DNA of 64,000 bases from CAYSPG01 sp964432885 (GTDB lineage: Bacteria > Bacteroidota > Bacteroidia > AKYH767-A > OLB10): NCBI GenBank assembly GCA_964432885.1, contig CAYSPG010000008.1, positions 1-64,000 on the forward strand. The letters run 5' to 3'. A program made the position numbers and the translations under genes. The notes beneath the pieces are model-generated. The model was given only the letters and a program-made list of their open reading frames with translations, was not told the DNA's origin and did no database searches. This document shows, in pieces, positions 45,973-54,278 of this stretch (positions within the stretch are counted from its first letter, which is position 1; every line of letters begins with the position of its first letter).

Positions 45973-45980
45973 TATCTTTG
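45973..45980 (+). promoter_or_regulatory. -7 box for the SUF cluster
   Basis: TATCTTTG matches TAnnTTTG and lies 23 bp before the HesB/IscA-type ATG at 46004. A T-rich stretch (gtttta, about 45948) lies some 20 bp upstream. No IscR- or Fur-like operator was recognised. Confidence 0.6.
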
Positions 45981-46003
45981 CAATATAATTTAAGAGTGAA
46001 AAA

Positions 46004-46330
46004 ATGATAACAGTAACCGAAAAAGCCAAGGCCAAAGCCCTTGTGCTGATGAAAGAAGAAAACAAGCCTGGCGATGCATTTATACGGGTGGGCGTTGAGG
46101 GTGGCGGCTGTTCAGGATTGTCATACAAACTGGCCTTTGATACGGTAATGAATCCCGATGACAAAGTATTTGAAGACAAAGGCATAAAAATAGTGTGCGA
46201 CAAAAAGTCGTTTTTATATTTAATCGGCACCGAACTAGACTTTAGTGATGGATTAAACGGTAAAGGATTTCAGTTTCACAATCCCAATGCATCGCGCACA
46301 TGCGGATGTGGGGAGAGCTTTGCGGTGTAA
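46004..46330 (+). CDS. HesB/IscA/SufA-type Fe-S cluster carrier
   Basis: A 108-residue A-type carrier. The three cluster-binding cysteines are Cys36 (GGGCSGLSYK) and Cys100/Cys102 (CGCGESF). It takes up clusters made by the SufBCD scaffold and passes them to target proteins. It heads the cluster, 107 bp before sufB; the intervening bases are the gttcaatggttcagacgttc kind of filler. SufA is the likely functional name given the SUF context. Confidence 0.95.
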   Translation: MITVTEKAKAKALVLMKEENKPGDAFIRVGVEGGGCSGLSYKLAFDTVMNPDDKVFEDKGIKIVCDKKSFLYLIGTELDFSDGLNGKGFQFHNPNASRTCGCGESFAV

Positions 46331-46437
46331 ATTTTTAGTTTAAAAGTTCAATGGTTCAGACGTTCAGACCTCAACATGTTATTAACCATAAAACTATTTA
46401 ACTTTTGAACCTCTAAACCCATGAACTGATTTAAAAA

Positions 46438-47883
46438 ATGAGTGACGATTTAAAAATATTAGACGAAGTTACCGGCACCGAGTACAAGTGGGGCTTTGTT
46501 TCCAATATTGAAAGCGAAAATGCTCCCCTTGGTCTTAACGAAGACATTGTTCGTTTCATCTCCAAAAAGAAAAACGAACCCGAATGGCTTTTGGAGTGGA
46601 GGTTAAAAGCCTTTCGCCACTGGCAAACCATGCAGGAGCCCACATGGCCCAATGTGCATTATCCTAAGATAGATTTTCAAAACATCATTTATTACAGCGC
46701 CCCAAAACCCAAACCCCAGTTAAATTCGTTAGATGAATTAGATCCTGAAATTAAAGCCACGTTCGACAAGCTTGGAATTTCGCTTCTTGAACAAAAGCGT
46801 TTGGCAGGAGTTGCTGTGGATGCAGTTATAGATAGCGTAAGTGTAAAAACTACTTTTCGCGAAGAGCTCTCCAAACTCGGAATTATTTTTTCTTCTTTCA
46901 GCGAAGCCGTTCACAGCCACCCCGATTTAATCAAAAAATATTTAGGTAGTGTTGTTCCAATGACCGACAACTTTTATTCGGCATTAAACAGTGCCGTGTT
47001 CAGCGATGGTTCGTTCTGTTACATTCCCAAAGGAGTTAGATGTCCAATGGAATTAAGCACATACTTCAGAATAAACTCTGCCGGCACCGGCCAGTTCGAA
47101 CGTACTTTAATAGTTGCCGATGAGGGCGCTTACGTAAGTTACCTCGAAGGATGCACAGCCCCCATGCGTGACGAAAATCAGTTGCACGCAGCCGTGGTTG
47201 AAATTTATTCGCACAAAAATGCACAGGTAAAATACAGTACTGTGCAAAACTGGTATCCCGGTGATAAAAACGGCAAAGGCGGCATCTACAATTTTGTTAC
47301 CAAGCGCGGCTTGTGTGCCGAACAAAATTCAAAAATAAGCTGGACACAAGTAGAAACCGGTAGCGCCATTACCTGGAAATATCCAAGTGTAATTTTAAAA
47401 GGCGATAACTCCATTGGCGAATTTTATTCTGTTGCCGTTACCAACAACATGCAGCAAGCCGATACCGGAACCAAAATGATTCACATCGGAAAAAATACCA
47501 AAAGCACCATAATCTCAAAAGGAATAAGCGGAGGCAAATCACAAAACAGTTACCGTGGTTTGGTGCGGATAAATAAAAAAGCAGAACATGCCCGTAATTT
47601 TTCGCAGTGCGATAGTTTATTGCTTGGCGACAAATGCGGAGCGCATACATTTCCTTACTTAGAAGTAAATAATAAAACTGCCCGTGTTGAACACGAAGCC
47701 ACCACAAGCAAAGTGGGCGAAGACCAAATATTTTATTGCAACCAGCGCGGCATTGCAACCGAAGATGCAGTGGGCTTAATTGTAAACGGATATTGCAAAG
47801 AAGTATTTAATCAATTGCCGATGGAGTTTGCAGTGGAAGCGCAGAAACTTTTAGCTATCAGTTTAGAAGGAAGCGTGGGGTAG
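46438..47883 (+). CDS. sufB: Fe-S cluster assembly protein SufB
   Basis: A 481-residue scaffold component of SufBC2D. Conserved stretches SDGSFCYIPKGVRCPMELS, EGCTAPM, the NSKISWTQVETGSAITWKYP block and GISGGKSQNSYRGLV, together with the C-terminal EDAVGLIVNGYCKEVFNQLP, identify SufB. Length is the family norm. It is followed by sufC across a spacer containing ACGAAT words. Confidence 0.97.
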   Translation: MSDDLKILDEVTGTEYKWGFVSNIESENAPLGLNEDIVRFISKKKNEPEWLLEWRLKAFRHWQTMQEPTWPNVHYPKIDFQNIIYYSAPKPKPQLNSLDELDPEIKATFDKLGISLLEQKRLAGVAVDAVIDSVSVKTTFREELSKLGIIFSSFSEAVHSHPDLIKKYLGSVVPMTDNFYSALNSAVFSDGSFCYIPKGVRCPMELSTYFRINSAGTGQFERTLIVADEGAYVSYLEGCTAPMRDENQLHAAVVEIYSHKNAQVKYSTVQNWYPGDKNGKGGIYNFVTKRGLCAEQNSKISWTQVETGSAITWKYPSVILKGDNSIGEFYSVAVTNNMQQADTGTKMIHIGKNTKSTIISKGISGGKSQNSYRGLVRINKKAEHARNFSQCDSLLLGDKCGAHTFPYLEVNNKTARVEHEATTSKVGEDQIFYCNQRGIATEDAVGLIVNGYCKEVFNQLPMEFAVEAQKLLAISLEGSVG

Positions 47884-47919
47884 CATTAACGAAAACGAAT
47901 CAGTACGAATTTACGAATG
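47884..47919 (+). repeat. ACGAAT-type dispersed spacer element between sufB and sufC
   Basis: Begins immediately after the sufB stop. Its first 17 bases, cattaacgaaaacgaat, are identical to the bases at 58272-58288 next to the response regulator start. It continues cagtacgaatttacgaatg. Confidence 0.7.
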
Positions 47920-47961
47920 AAGAAAAATTAGTGATAATTAGTGAAATCAGTGGCAAAAGAA

Positions 47962-48711
47962 ATGTTAGAAATAAAAAATTTAAAAGCTTCGGTTGAAGGA
48001 AAAGACATTTTACAAGGATTAAACCTAACTGTAAATCCCGGGGAGGTTCATGCCATCATGGGCCCTAATGGTTCGGGCAAAAGCACCCTTGCAAATGTTT
48101 TAGCGGGCCGCGAAGATTACGAATCAACCGGTGAAGTTTTATTTGATGGAGAAGACATAAGTGAAATGTCTCCTGAAGACCGTGCGCGCAAAGGATTGTT
48201 TCTTGCGTTTCAATACCCAATAGAAATTCCGGGAGTAAGTAATGCAAACTTTTTAAAGACTGCAGTAAATGAAATCCGCAAATCAAAAGGACAAGAGCCT
48301 TTGGATTCAAAAGATTTTTTAAAACTGATGAAAGAAAAAATGCAGCTTGTTGAAATGGATAAAACCATGACACAGCGCAGCGTAAACGAAGGATTTAGCG
48401 GAGGAGAAAAAAAGCGCAACGAAGTTTTCCAAATGGCAATGCTCGAACCACGCTTATGCATCATGGACGAAACCGATAGCGGATTGGATATTGATGCCCT
48501 GCGCATTGTTGCCAACGGAGTAAATGCTTTGCGAAATAAAGAACGTTCGTTTGTTGTAATCACCCACTACCAACGTCTGCTCGATTATATTGTTCCTGAT
48601 TTTGTACACGTACTATACAAAGGAAAAATTGTAAAAAGCGGAACTAAAGATTTAGCGCTTGAACTTGAGGAAAAAGGATACGATTGGATAAAAGAAGAAG
48701 TAACTGCTTAA
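47962..48711 (+). CDS. sufC: Fe-S assembly ATPase SufC
   Basis: About 250 residues, an ABC-type ATPase of the SufBC2D complex. Walker A GPNGSGKST, signature FSGGEKKRNE and Walker B IMDETDSGLD are present. A GTG at 47941 would give seven more residues; ATG at 47962 produces the usual MLEIKNLKAS start and is chosen. sufD begins 11 bp after its stop. Confidence 0.96.
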   Translation: MLEIKNLKASVEGKDILQGLNLTVNPGEVHAIMGPNGSGKSTLANVLAGREDYESTGEVLFDGEDISEMSPEDRARKGLFLAFQYPIEIPGVSNANFLKTAVNEIRKSKGQEPLDSKDFLKLMKEKMQLVEMDKTMTQRSVNEGFSGGEKKRNEVFQMAMLEPRLCIMDETDSGLDIDALRIVANGVNALRNKERSFVVITHYQRLLDYIVPDFVHVLYKGKIVKSGTKDLALELEEKGYDWIKEEVTA

Positions 48712-48721
48712 AAAATAACCT

Positions 48722-50020
48722 GTGCAATTTGTGGCTGACTATATAGAAGAAAAAAAAGTTGTTGCTGTTGAAAAATCTCAATTGCAAAAAAAGGCATTGG
48801 AGCATTTCAACCGTTTAGGAATTCCTACAACTAAAAATGAAAACTACAAGTACACCAATCTTCCTTTATTTATTTCTAAAGAAAATTTATTTTCTGAAAA
48901 TAAAACGAATACGGTTGATGTTGATACACTGTTAATACAGTTTCCTTTTCTAAAAAACTCCAATTACATAATTCTTGACAACGGAAATTTTAACACGGAG
49001 TTAAATAGTTTAACTACCAGCAAAGGAGTTTCTGTAACAAGTATTGTAAGTCAAGAAAACAGTCCACTGGTTAAAGAACATTTTTCAAAGTATGTTGATT
49101 TTAATAACCATTCATTAGCAGCATTAAATGTTGCACAAATGCAAACAGGAACTTTTATTCATGTTGCTGCAAAGTACCAGGAAGAAAAACCTCTTTACAT
49201 AATCAATGTTTCTTCAATCGAAAATTCAGTTTCTCATCCACATCTTTTATTGGTTGCAGAAAACAATTCAAAAATTTCTGTTGCATTTATAACAATTAAT
49301 CAAACCGGCAATCAAAAAACAATTACAAATCCTGTTCACGAAATTGTAGTGATGGAAAACGCTTATGTTGAATTTGACTTTATCCAACTTGACGGAACTG
49401 AAGCAACACAGGTGAGCCACACGTATTCGTATCAGAAAAAAAATTCTGTTTTCGATATCAATACTATCACACTTGGTGGAAAAATGATTCGCAACAATTT
49501 AAACATCATGATGGATGATGAACGCTGTGAGTCGCACTTAAACGGACTTTACATTACCAACAATAAACAGCATGTAGATAATCAAACATCGGTTTATCAT
49601 GCAAAGCCAAATTGCCAGAGTAATGAACTGTACAAAGGAATTTTAGATGACAGCTCAACAGGCGTTTTTAACGGACGGATTTTTGTTTTAAAGGATGCGC
49701 AAAAAACAAATGCATACCAGAGTAACAAAAATGTGTTGTTGAGTGATAATGCAAACATGTATGCAAAACCACAACTGGAAATTTTTGCTGATGACGTAAA
49801 ATGTTCTCATGGTGCAACTACGGGCCAGTTGGATGATGATGCTTTATTTTATTTGCGCTCACGCGGAATAGGAGAACAAAATGCAAAAGCGCTTTTGAAC
49901 TTTGCATTTGCAAGTGATGTGGTTGAGAAAATAAATATCGAACCACTCAAACACTCGCTTTTAAAAAATCTTGCTGTTAAATTAAATTCACAAATTGAAT
50001 TTGAAATGTACATGATTTAA
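48722..50020 (+). CDS. sufD: Fe-S cluster assembly protein SufD
   Basis: A 432-residue partner of SufB in the scaffold. The C-terminal region contains HVDNQTSVYHAKPNCQSNEL, DDSSTGVFNGRIFV, KCSHGATTGQLDDDALFYL and SRGIGEQNAKALL, all typical of SufD. The only possible start is GTG at 48722 (or GTG at 48731): an in-frame TAA lies two codons upstream and no ATG precedes the conserved region. Confidence 0.95.
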   Translation: MQFVADYIEEKKVVAVEKSQLQKKALEHFNRLGIPTTKNENYKYTNLPLFISKENLFSENKTNTVDVDTLLIQFPFLKNSNYIILDNGNFNTELNSLTTSKGVSVTSIVSQENSPLVKEHFSKYVDFNNHSLAALNVAQMQTGTFIHVAAKYQEEKPLYIINVSSIENSVSHPHLLLVAENNSKISVAFITINQTGNQKTITNPVHEIVVMENAYVEFDFIQLDGTEATQVSHTYSYQKKNSVFDINTITLGGKMIRNNLNIMMDDERCESHLNGLYITNNKQHVDNQTSVYHAKPNCQSNELYKGILDDSSTGVFNGRIFVLKDAQKTNAYQSNKNVLLSDNANMYAKPQLEIFADDVKCSHGATTGQLDDDALFYLRSRGIGEQNAKALLNFAFASDVVEKINIEPLKHSLLKNLAVKLNSQIEFEMYMI

Positions 50021-50098
50021 TAGTGTTAAAATTGACAAACATCATGTACATTCTATCAGGCAAAAAAAATTAAATAAATTACTATCTGATAAAACAGA

Positions 50099-51433
50099 GT
50101 GAAAACTTCTGCCACTTTAAATATTAATGAAAACGTTTTTGATGTAGAAGCAATCAGAAAAGATTTTCCAATCCTTTCGCAAACCGCTTACGGCAAGCCA
50201 TTAATTTATTTTGATAATGCAGCCACGTCTCAAAAACCGCAGGTAGTAATAGATGCTTTAACAAAGTATTATTCAGAATATAATGCGAACATTCATCGTG
50301 GTGTTCATTTCCTTTCGCAAAAAGCTTCGCAAGCATTTGACGAAACACGTTATAAAGTTCAAAAGTTCATAGGTTCAAAAAGTGAAAGGGAAATTATTTT
50401 TACAAGAGGGACCACTGAAAGCATAAACCTTGTTGCTTCAACATGGGGACGAAAAAATATTTCTGAAGGTGATGAAATAATTATTTCTGCAATGGAGCAC
50501 CACAGTAATATTGTTCCATGGCAAATGTTGTGTGAAGAGAAAAAAGCAATCCTGAAAATTATTCCAATGAATGATTCAGGAGAATTGTTGATGGATGAAT
50601 CCGCCTTTGGCGGACTTCTTTCACCAAAAACAAAATTTATTTCTGTTTCGCATGTTTCCAATTCATTGGGAACAATAAATCCTGTAAAAAAAATAATTGA
50701 ATTAGCACGTAAGCACTCCCTCTCCTTTGGAGAGGGTCGGGGTGAGACTATTGCTGTTATGCTTGATGGCGCACAATCAGTAGTGCATCAACAAATAAAT
50801 GTTCAGGAATTAGATTGTGATTTTTTTGCTTTCAGCGGACATAAAATGTTTGGGCCAACTGGTGTTGGATGTTTGTATGGAAAATTAAATTTACTTGAGG
50901 CAATGCCTCCTTACCAGGGTGGCGGTGAAATGATTCACTCAGTAAGTTTTGAAAAAACAACTTACAATGAAGTGCCTTTTAAGTTTGAAGCAGGCACTCC
51001 TAATATTGCTGATGTAATAGCTTTGGGTGCAGCGATTGATTACGTTAATTCTCTTGACAGAAAAAAAGTTGCCGATTACGAACACGAACTTATGAACTAT
51101 GCAACCAACGAACTGAAAAAAATTGATGGCATAAAAATAATCGGCACAGCTAAAGAACCCGCCCGAACGACTGATGGTGTTCAGTCGGGCGGGAAAGCAA
51201 GTATTGTTTCATTTATTATCGAAGGGGTAAATGCGCTGGATGCAGGAATGTATTTAGATACATTAGGAATTGCAGTTCGTACAGGACATCATTGCACGGA
51301 GCCTGTAATGAAACGTTTTAATATTTCTGGAACTATCCGCGCTTCGTTTTTGTTTTACAATACCAAAGCAGAAATTGATGTGATGATTGATGGTGTGAAA
51401 AAAGCAATCAAGCTTTTAAAAAATAATTTATGA
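50099..51433 (+). CDS. sufS: Cysteine desulfurase SufS
   Basis: A 444-residue class V PLP enzyme taking sulfur from cysteine for Fe-S clusters. PLP Lys249 is in FSGHK and the persulfide Cys399 in RTGHHC. The start is GTG at 50099, since an in-frame stop precedes it and no ATG is near. Compared with E. coli SufS, residues 207-216 (10 residues) and 354-365 (12 residues) are extra; both correspond exactly to GC-rich palindromic DNA. A smaller tccgccTTTggcgga palindrome lies at residues 167-172. The active-site motifs are intact, so the enzyme is probably functional. glnS starts inside its last codons (4-bp overlap). Confidence 0.96.
   Translation: MKTSATLNINENVFDVEAIRKDFPILSQTAYGKPLIYFDNAATSQKPQVVIDALTKYYSEYNANIHRGVHFLSQKASQAFDETRYKVQKFIGSKSEREIIFTRGTTESINLVASTWGRKNISEGDEIIISAMEHHSNIVPWQMLCEEKKAILKIIPMNDSGELLMDESAFGGLLSPKTKFISVSHVSNSLGTINPVKKIIELARKHSLSFGEGRGETIAVMLDGAQSVVHQQINVQELDCDFFAFSGHKMFGPTGVGCLYGKLNLLEAMPPYQGGGEMIHSVSFEKTTYNEVPFKFEAGTPNIADVIALGAAIDYVNSLDRKKVADYEHELMNYATNELKKIDGIKIIGTAKEPARTTDGVQSGGKASIVSFIIEGVNALDAGMYLDTLGIAVRTGHHCTEPVMKRFNISGTIRASFLFYNTKAEIDVMIDGVKKAIKLLKNNL
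50600..50614. repeat. Small palindrome in sufS (tccgcc-ttt-ggcgga)
   Basis: A 6-bp perfect stem around ttt. Here the SufS alignment gains only about two residues, so insertion is uncertain. Confidence 0.45.
50717..50746 (+). repeat. Palindromic element inserted in frame in sufS, copy B
   Basis: An 8-bp perfect stem ccctctcc/ggagaggg (50718-50725, 50729-50736) with ttt loop and a tcggggtgag tail. It accounts for the 10-residue insertion SLSFGEGRGE. The element is the same family and orientation as in purH, but read one frame apart. Confidence 0.75.
51158..51193. repeat. 36-bp palindromic insertion in sufS, copy C
   Basis: A 9-bp perfect stem, cccgcccga at 51158-51166 and tcgggcggg at 51185-51193, with additional inner actga/tcagt pairing. 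The 36 bases encode exactly 12 residues (PARTTDGVQSGG) that are extra between AKE and KAS in the SufS alignment. Confidence 0.8.
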
Positions 51434-53112
51434 CCGAAAAAAAATCAGACGAAATAAAAGAGTCACTCAACTTTATAGAGCAAATAGTTGAAGAAGATAT
51501 TGCTGCTGGCAAACACGCTGGCCGCATTCACACGCGTTTTCCTCCTGAGCCAAACGGATATTTGCACATTGGCCATGCAAAAAGTATTTGCCTCAATTTT
51601 GGATTGGCAAAAAAGTACAACGGCAAAACCAACTTGCGTTTTGATGATACCAATCCCGAAAAGGAAGAAGTGGAATATGTTGAATCTATAAAAAACGATG
51701 TTAAATGGTTGGGCTTCGAATGGGAGAACGAATTGTATGCCTCCGATTATTTTGAACAGATATACGAGTTTGCAGTTAAATTAATTAAAAAAGGATTGGC
51801 TTATGTTGATGACCAATCAGCTGAGCAAATTGCTTCGCAAAAGGGAACACCAACAGAAGCAGGTAAAGAATCTCCATTCAGAAACAGAAGCGTTGAAGAA
51901 AATTTAGATTTATTTCAGCGCATGCGTAATGGCGAATTTGCAGAAGGAAGTAAAGTGTTGCGCGCAAAAATTGATATGGCATCACCTAACATGCACTTGC
52001 GCGACCCATTGATGTATCGCATTAAATTTGATGAGCATCATCGCACAGGCAACAAGTGGAAAATTTATCCCATGTATGATTTTGCACATGGACAAAGCGA
52101 CAGTATTGAAAAAATCACACATAGTATTTGTACACTGGAATTTGAAGTGCATCGCCCGCTTTATAATTGGTATATCGAGCAGCTTGAAATTTTTCCATCA
52201 CGTCAAATTGAATTTGCACGCTTGAATTTAACATACACTGTTATGAGCAAACGCAAGTTGCTTCGTTTGGTAAACGAAAAATTTGTTGACGGTTGGGACG
52301 ACCCTCGTATGTCAACACTTTCAGGTTTTAGAAGAAGAGGTTATACTCCTGAGTCTATCAGAGCATTTGCAGAAAAAGTAGGAGTTGCCCGAAGAGAAAA
52401 TATGATTGATGTTTCGTTGCTTGAATTCTGCATACGCGAACATTTAAATAAAATTGCACAACGAGCAATGGTTGTTGTAAACCCTCTAAAAGTTATAATC
52501 ACAAATTATACGGAGGGAAAAACAGAACAACTTAAAGCGGAAAATAATCCTGAAGCAGAAATGCATACACATCGCGAAATGAATTTCTCAAAAGAAATTT
52601 TTATCGAACAGGACGACTTTATGGAAAATCCGCCAAAAAATTATTTCCGTTTAACACAAGGTGGAATGGTCCGATTGAAACATGCTTACATAATTAAGTG
52701 CGATGAAGCAATTAAAAATGCTGATGGCACAATCAAAGAATTGCATTGCACGTATGTTCCTGAAAGCCGAAGCGGTAGTGATACTTCCGGATTAAAACCA
52801 AAATCGGTAATTCATTTTGTGAATGCTGCCGATGCTGTTGATGTAGAAGTTCGTATGTACGACCGTTTGTTTACGGTTGAAAATCCTGATGGGCAGGAAG
52901 GAGATTTTACTCAATACATAAATCCCAATTCACTTTCTGTAATAACAAATGCAAAGGCCGAACCATTTGTGAAGAATGCTAAGGATGGAGATAAATTTCA
53001 GTTTTTGCGTTTAGGGTATTTTAGTTGTGACAAAAACTCTTCTGCCGGAAAAATTATTTTTAACAGAACAGTTACGCTTAAAGATGAGTGGGCAAAAGAG
53101 AAGAAAAAATAA
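51430..53112 (+). CDS. glnS: Glutaminyl-tRNA synthetase
   Basis: A 560-residue class I synthetase charging tRNA-Gln. The HIGH motif is HIGHAKS in FPPEPNGYLHIGHAKS and the KMSKS-like motif is VMSKRKLLRLV; the C-terminal beta-barrel anticodon-binding region (VRLKHAYIIKCDEAIKN) is present. It fits GlnRS, not GluRS, by the EPNGYLHIGH spacing and the RFDDTNPEKE segment. It overlaps sufS by 4 bp (ATGA) and is followed 14 bp later by sufE, so it is translated within the SUF operon. Confidence 0.96.
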   Translation: MTEKKSDEIKESLNFIEQIVEEDIAAGKHAGRIHTRFPPEPNGYLHIGHAKSICLNFGLAKKYNGKTNLRFDDTNPEKEEVEYVESIKNDVKWLGFEWENELYASDYFEQIYEFAVKLIKKGLAYVDDQSAEQIASQKGTPTEAGKESPFRNRSVEENLDLFQRMRNGEFAEGSKVLRAKIDMASPNMHLRDPLMYRIKFDEHHRTGNKWKIYPMYDFAHGQSDSIEKITHSICTLEFEVHRPLYNWYIEQLEIFPSRQIEFARLNLTYTVMSKRKLLRLVNEKFVDGWDDPRMSTLSGFRRRGYTPESIRAFAEKVGVARRENMIDVSLLEFCIREHLNKIAQRAMVVVNPLKVIITNYTEGKTEQLKAENNPEAEMHTHREMNFSKEIFIEQDDFMENPPKNYFRLTQGGMVRLKHAYIIKCDEAIKNADGTIKELHCTYVPESRSGSDTSGLKPKSVIHFVNAADAVDVEVRMYDRLFTVENPDGQEGDFTQYINPNSLSVITNAKAEPFVKNAKDGDKFQFLRLGYFSCDKNSSAGKIIFNRTVTLKDEWAKEKKK

Positions 53113-53126
53113 ATTAGTGTTAATTA

Positions 53127-53561
53127 ATGCAATTAGTGGCTAACATTTCAGAAATAGAAAAAGAAATAATTGACGATTTTTCTCTCTTTGACAGTTGGGA
53201 AGAAAAATACCATTACATAATTGAACTTGGGCAAAAACTTCCTCCGCTTGACGGGAAATATAAAGTAGAAGAGAATAAAATTAAAGGCTGCCAGAGTAGT
53301 GTTTGGTTAAATGCATTTGAGAAAGATGGAAAAATAATTTTTGAAGCGGATAGCGATTCAACATTTGTAAAAGGAGAAATTGCATTGCTGATAAAAGTAT
53401 TGAGCGAACAAAAACCCAATGACGTTGTTAATGCAGAGTTGAAATTTATTGATTCAATTGGTTTACGACAGCATGTTGCGGTTACACGTGCAAACGGATT
53501 GGCAAGTATGATAAAACAAATGAAGTTGTTTGCGGTGGAGTTTACAAACAAAATAATTTAA
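53127..53561 (+). CDS. sufE: Sulfur acceptor protein SufE
   Basis: A 144-residue SufE. Cys55 in IKGCQSSVW accepts the persulfide from SufS and hands it to SufBCD. The LGQKLPPLDGKYKVEENKIKGC stretch and the C-terminal RANGLASMIKQMK helix are characteristic. Start ATG follows glnS by 14 bp. The spacer to sufT contains a cagaggcgcaaaggcgcagag repeat. Confidence 0.95.
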   Translation: MQLVANISEIEKEIIDDFSLFDSWEEKYHYIIELGQKLPPLDGKYKVEENKIKGCQSSVWLNAFEKDGKIIFEADSDSTFVKGEIALLIKVLSEQKPNDVVNAELKFIDSIGLRQHVAVTRANGLASMIKQMKLFAVEFTNKII

Positions 53562-53592
53562 ACGCAGAGGCGCAAAGGCGCAGAGAAAAATA

Positions 53593-53973
53593 ATGACCAC
53601 TGAAAATAGTAACGAAGAAAAGTCTCCCCTTCGGGAGTCCCGAAATTTCGGGATAGAGGGGTCTGAGGTAAAGCCTCTTCGCGACAGAATAATAGACGTA
53701 CTCAAAACATGTTACGACCCTGAAATTCCTGTGGACATTTACGAGCTTGGGTTGATTTATGAAATAAACTGCCTTGAAGGAAACGATGTAAATATTAAAA
53801 TGACTTTAACATCACCTGCGTGTCCGGTGGCAGAAACGTTGCCTGTTGAAGTAGAACAAAAAATAAAAAACATTCCAGATGTAAATAATGCAAAAGTTGA
53901 AATAACCTTTGACCCGCCATGGGAAAAAGAAATGATGAGCGAAGAGGCAAGAATGGAATTGGGAATGTGGTAA
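53593..53973 (+). CDS. sufT: SUF accessory protein SufT (DUF59/MIP18 family)
   Basis: A 126-residue protein with the DUF59 core CYDPEIPVDIYELGLIYEI, MTLTSPACPVAETLP and the FDPPWEKEMMSEEARMELG end. These proteins help Fe-S maturation of target enzymes. Residues about 10-27, encoded by tctccccttcgggagtcccgaaatttcgggata DNA, interrupt the usual N-terminus and correspond to a palindrome (53638-53653). The core is intact. Confidence 0.93.
   Translation: MTTENSNEEKSPLRESRNFGIEGSEVKPLRDRIIDVLKTCYDPEIPVDIYELGLIYEINCLEGNDVNIKMTLTSPACPVAETLPVEVEQKIKNIPDVNNAKVEITFDPPWEKEMMSEEARMELGMW
53623..53670. repeat. Palindromic insertion in the sufT N-terminus
   Basis: Contains the perfect 16-bp palindrome tcccgaaatttcggga (53638-53653) preceded by ctcccc-ttcg-ggag pairing and followed by agaggggtctgagg. 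Similar tcccga/tcggga cores occur in intergenic DNA at 21569-21586 and 62949-62967. Confidence 0.7.
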
Positions 53974-54053
53974 GAGCGGTTTAAAGTCTGAAGTTAAAAG
54001 TTTGGAGTTAAGTAGGAATTAAAAAATAAGTATTTTTGAAAAAAGAATATAAC

Positions 54054-54278
54054 ATGAACTTACAACAAAGAAAACTTCAGATAATTGACCATGTAGTAAA
54101 TTCTACTGACAAAAAAACAATTGAAAAAATTGAAAAAGTAATTTCAGCTTCTTCTGATTTTTGGGATGAGTTAAGTGATGATCAAAAGGAAGCCATTGAT
54201 AAAGGTTTGAAACAATTAGACGAGGGCAAAGGAATTCCTATGTCAAAAGTCAGGAAGAGAATCAGCAAATGGCTTTAA
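54054..54278 (+). CDS. Antitoxin of a type II toxin-antitoxin pair
   Basis: 74 residues from ATG 54054 (a TTG at 54036 would add six). It is acidic and helical, with the WDELSDDQKEAIDKGLKQLDEGKG-P pattern seen in addiction-module component/ParD-like antitoxins, and a basic end SKVRKRISKWL. The downstream toxin frame overlaps by 10 bp, as is usual for such pairs. It lies between sufT and the DUF2480 gene. Confidence 0.82.
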   Translation: MNLQQRKLQIIDHVVNSTDKKTIEKIEKVISASSDFWDELSDDQKEAIDKGLKQLDEGKGIPMSKVRKRISKWL

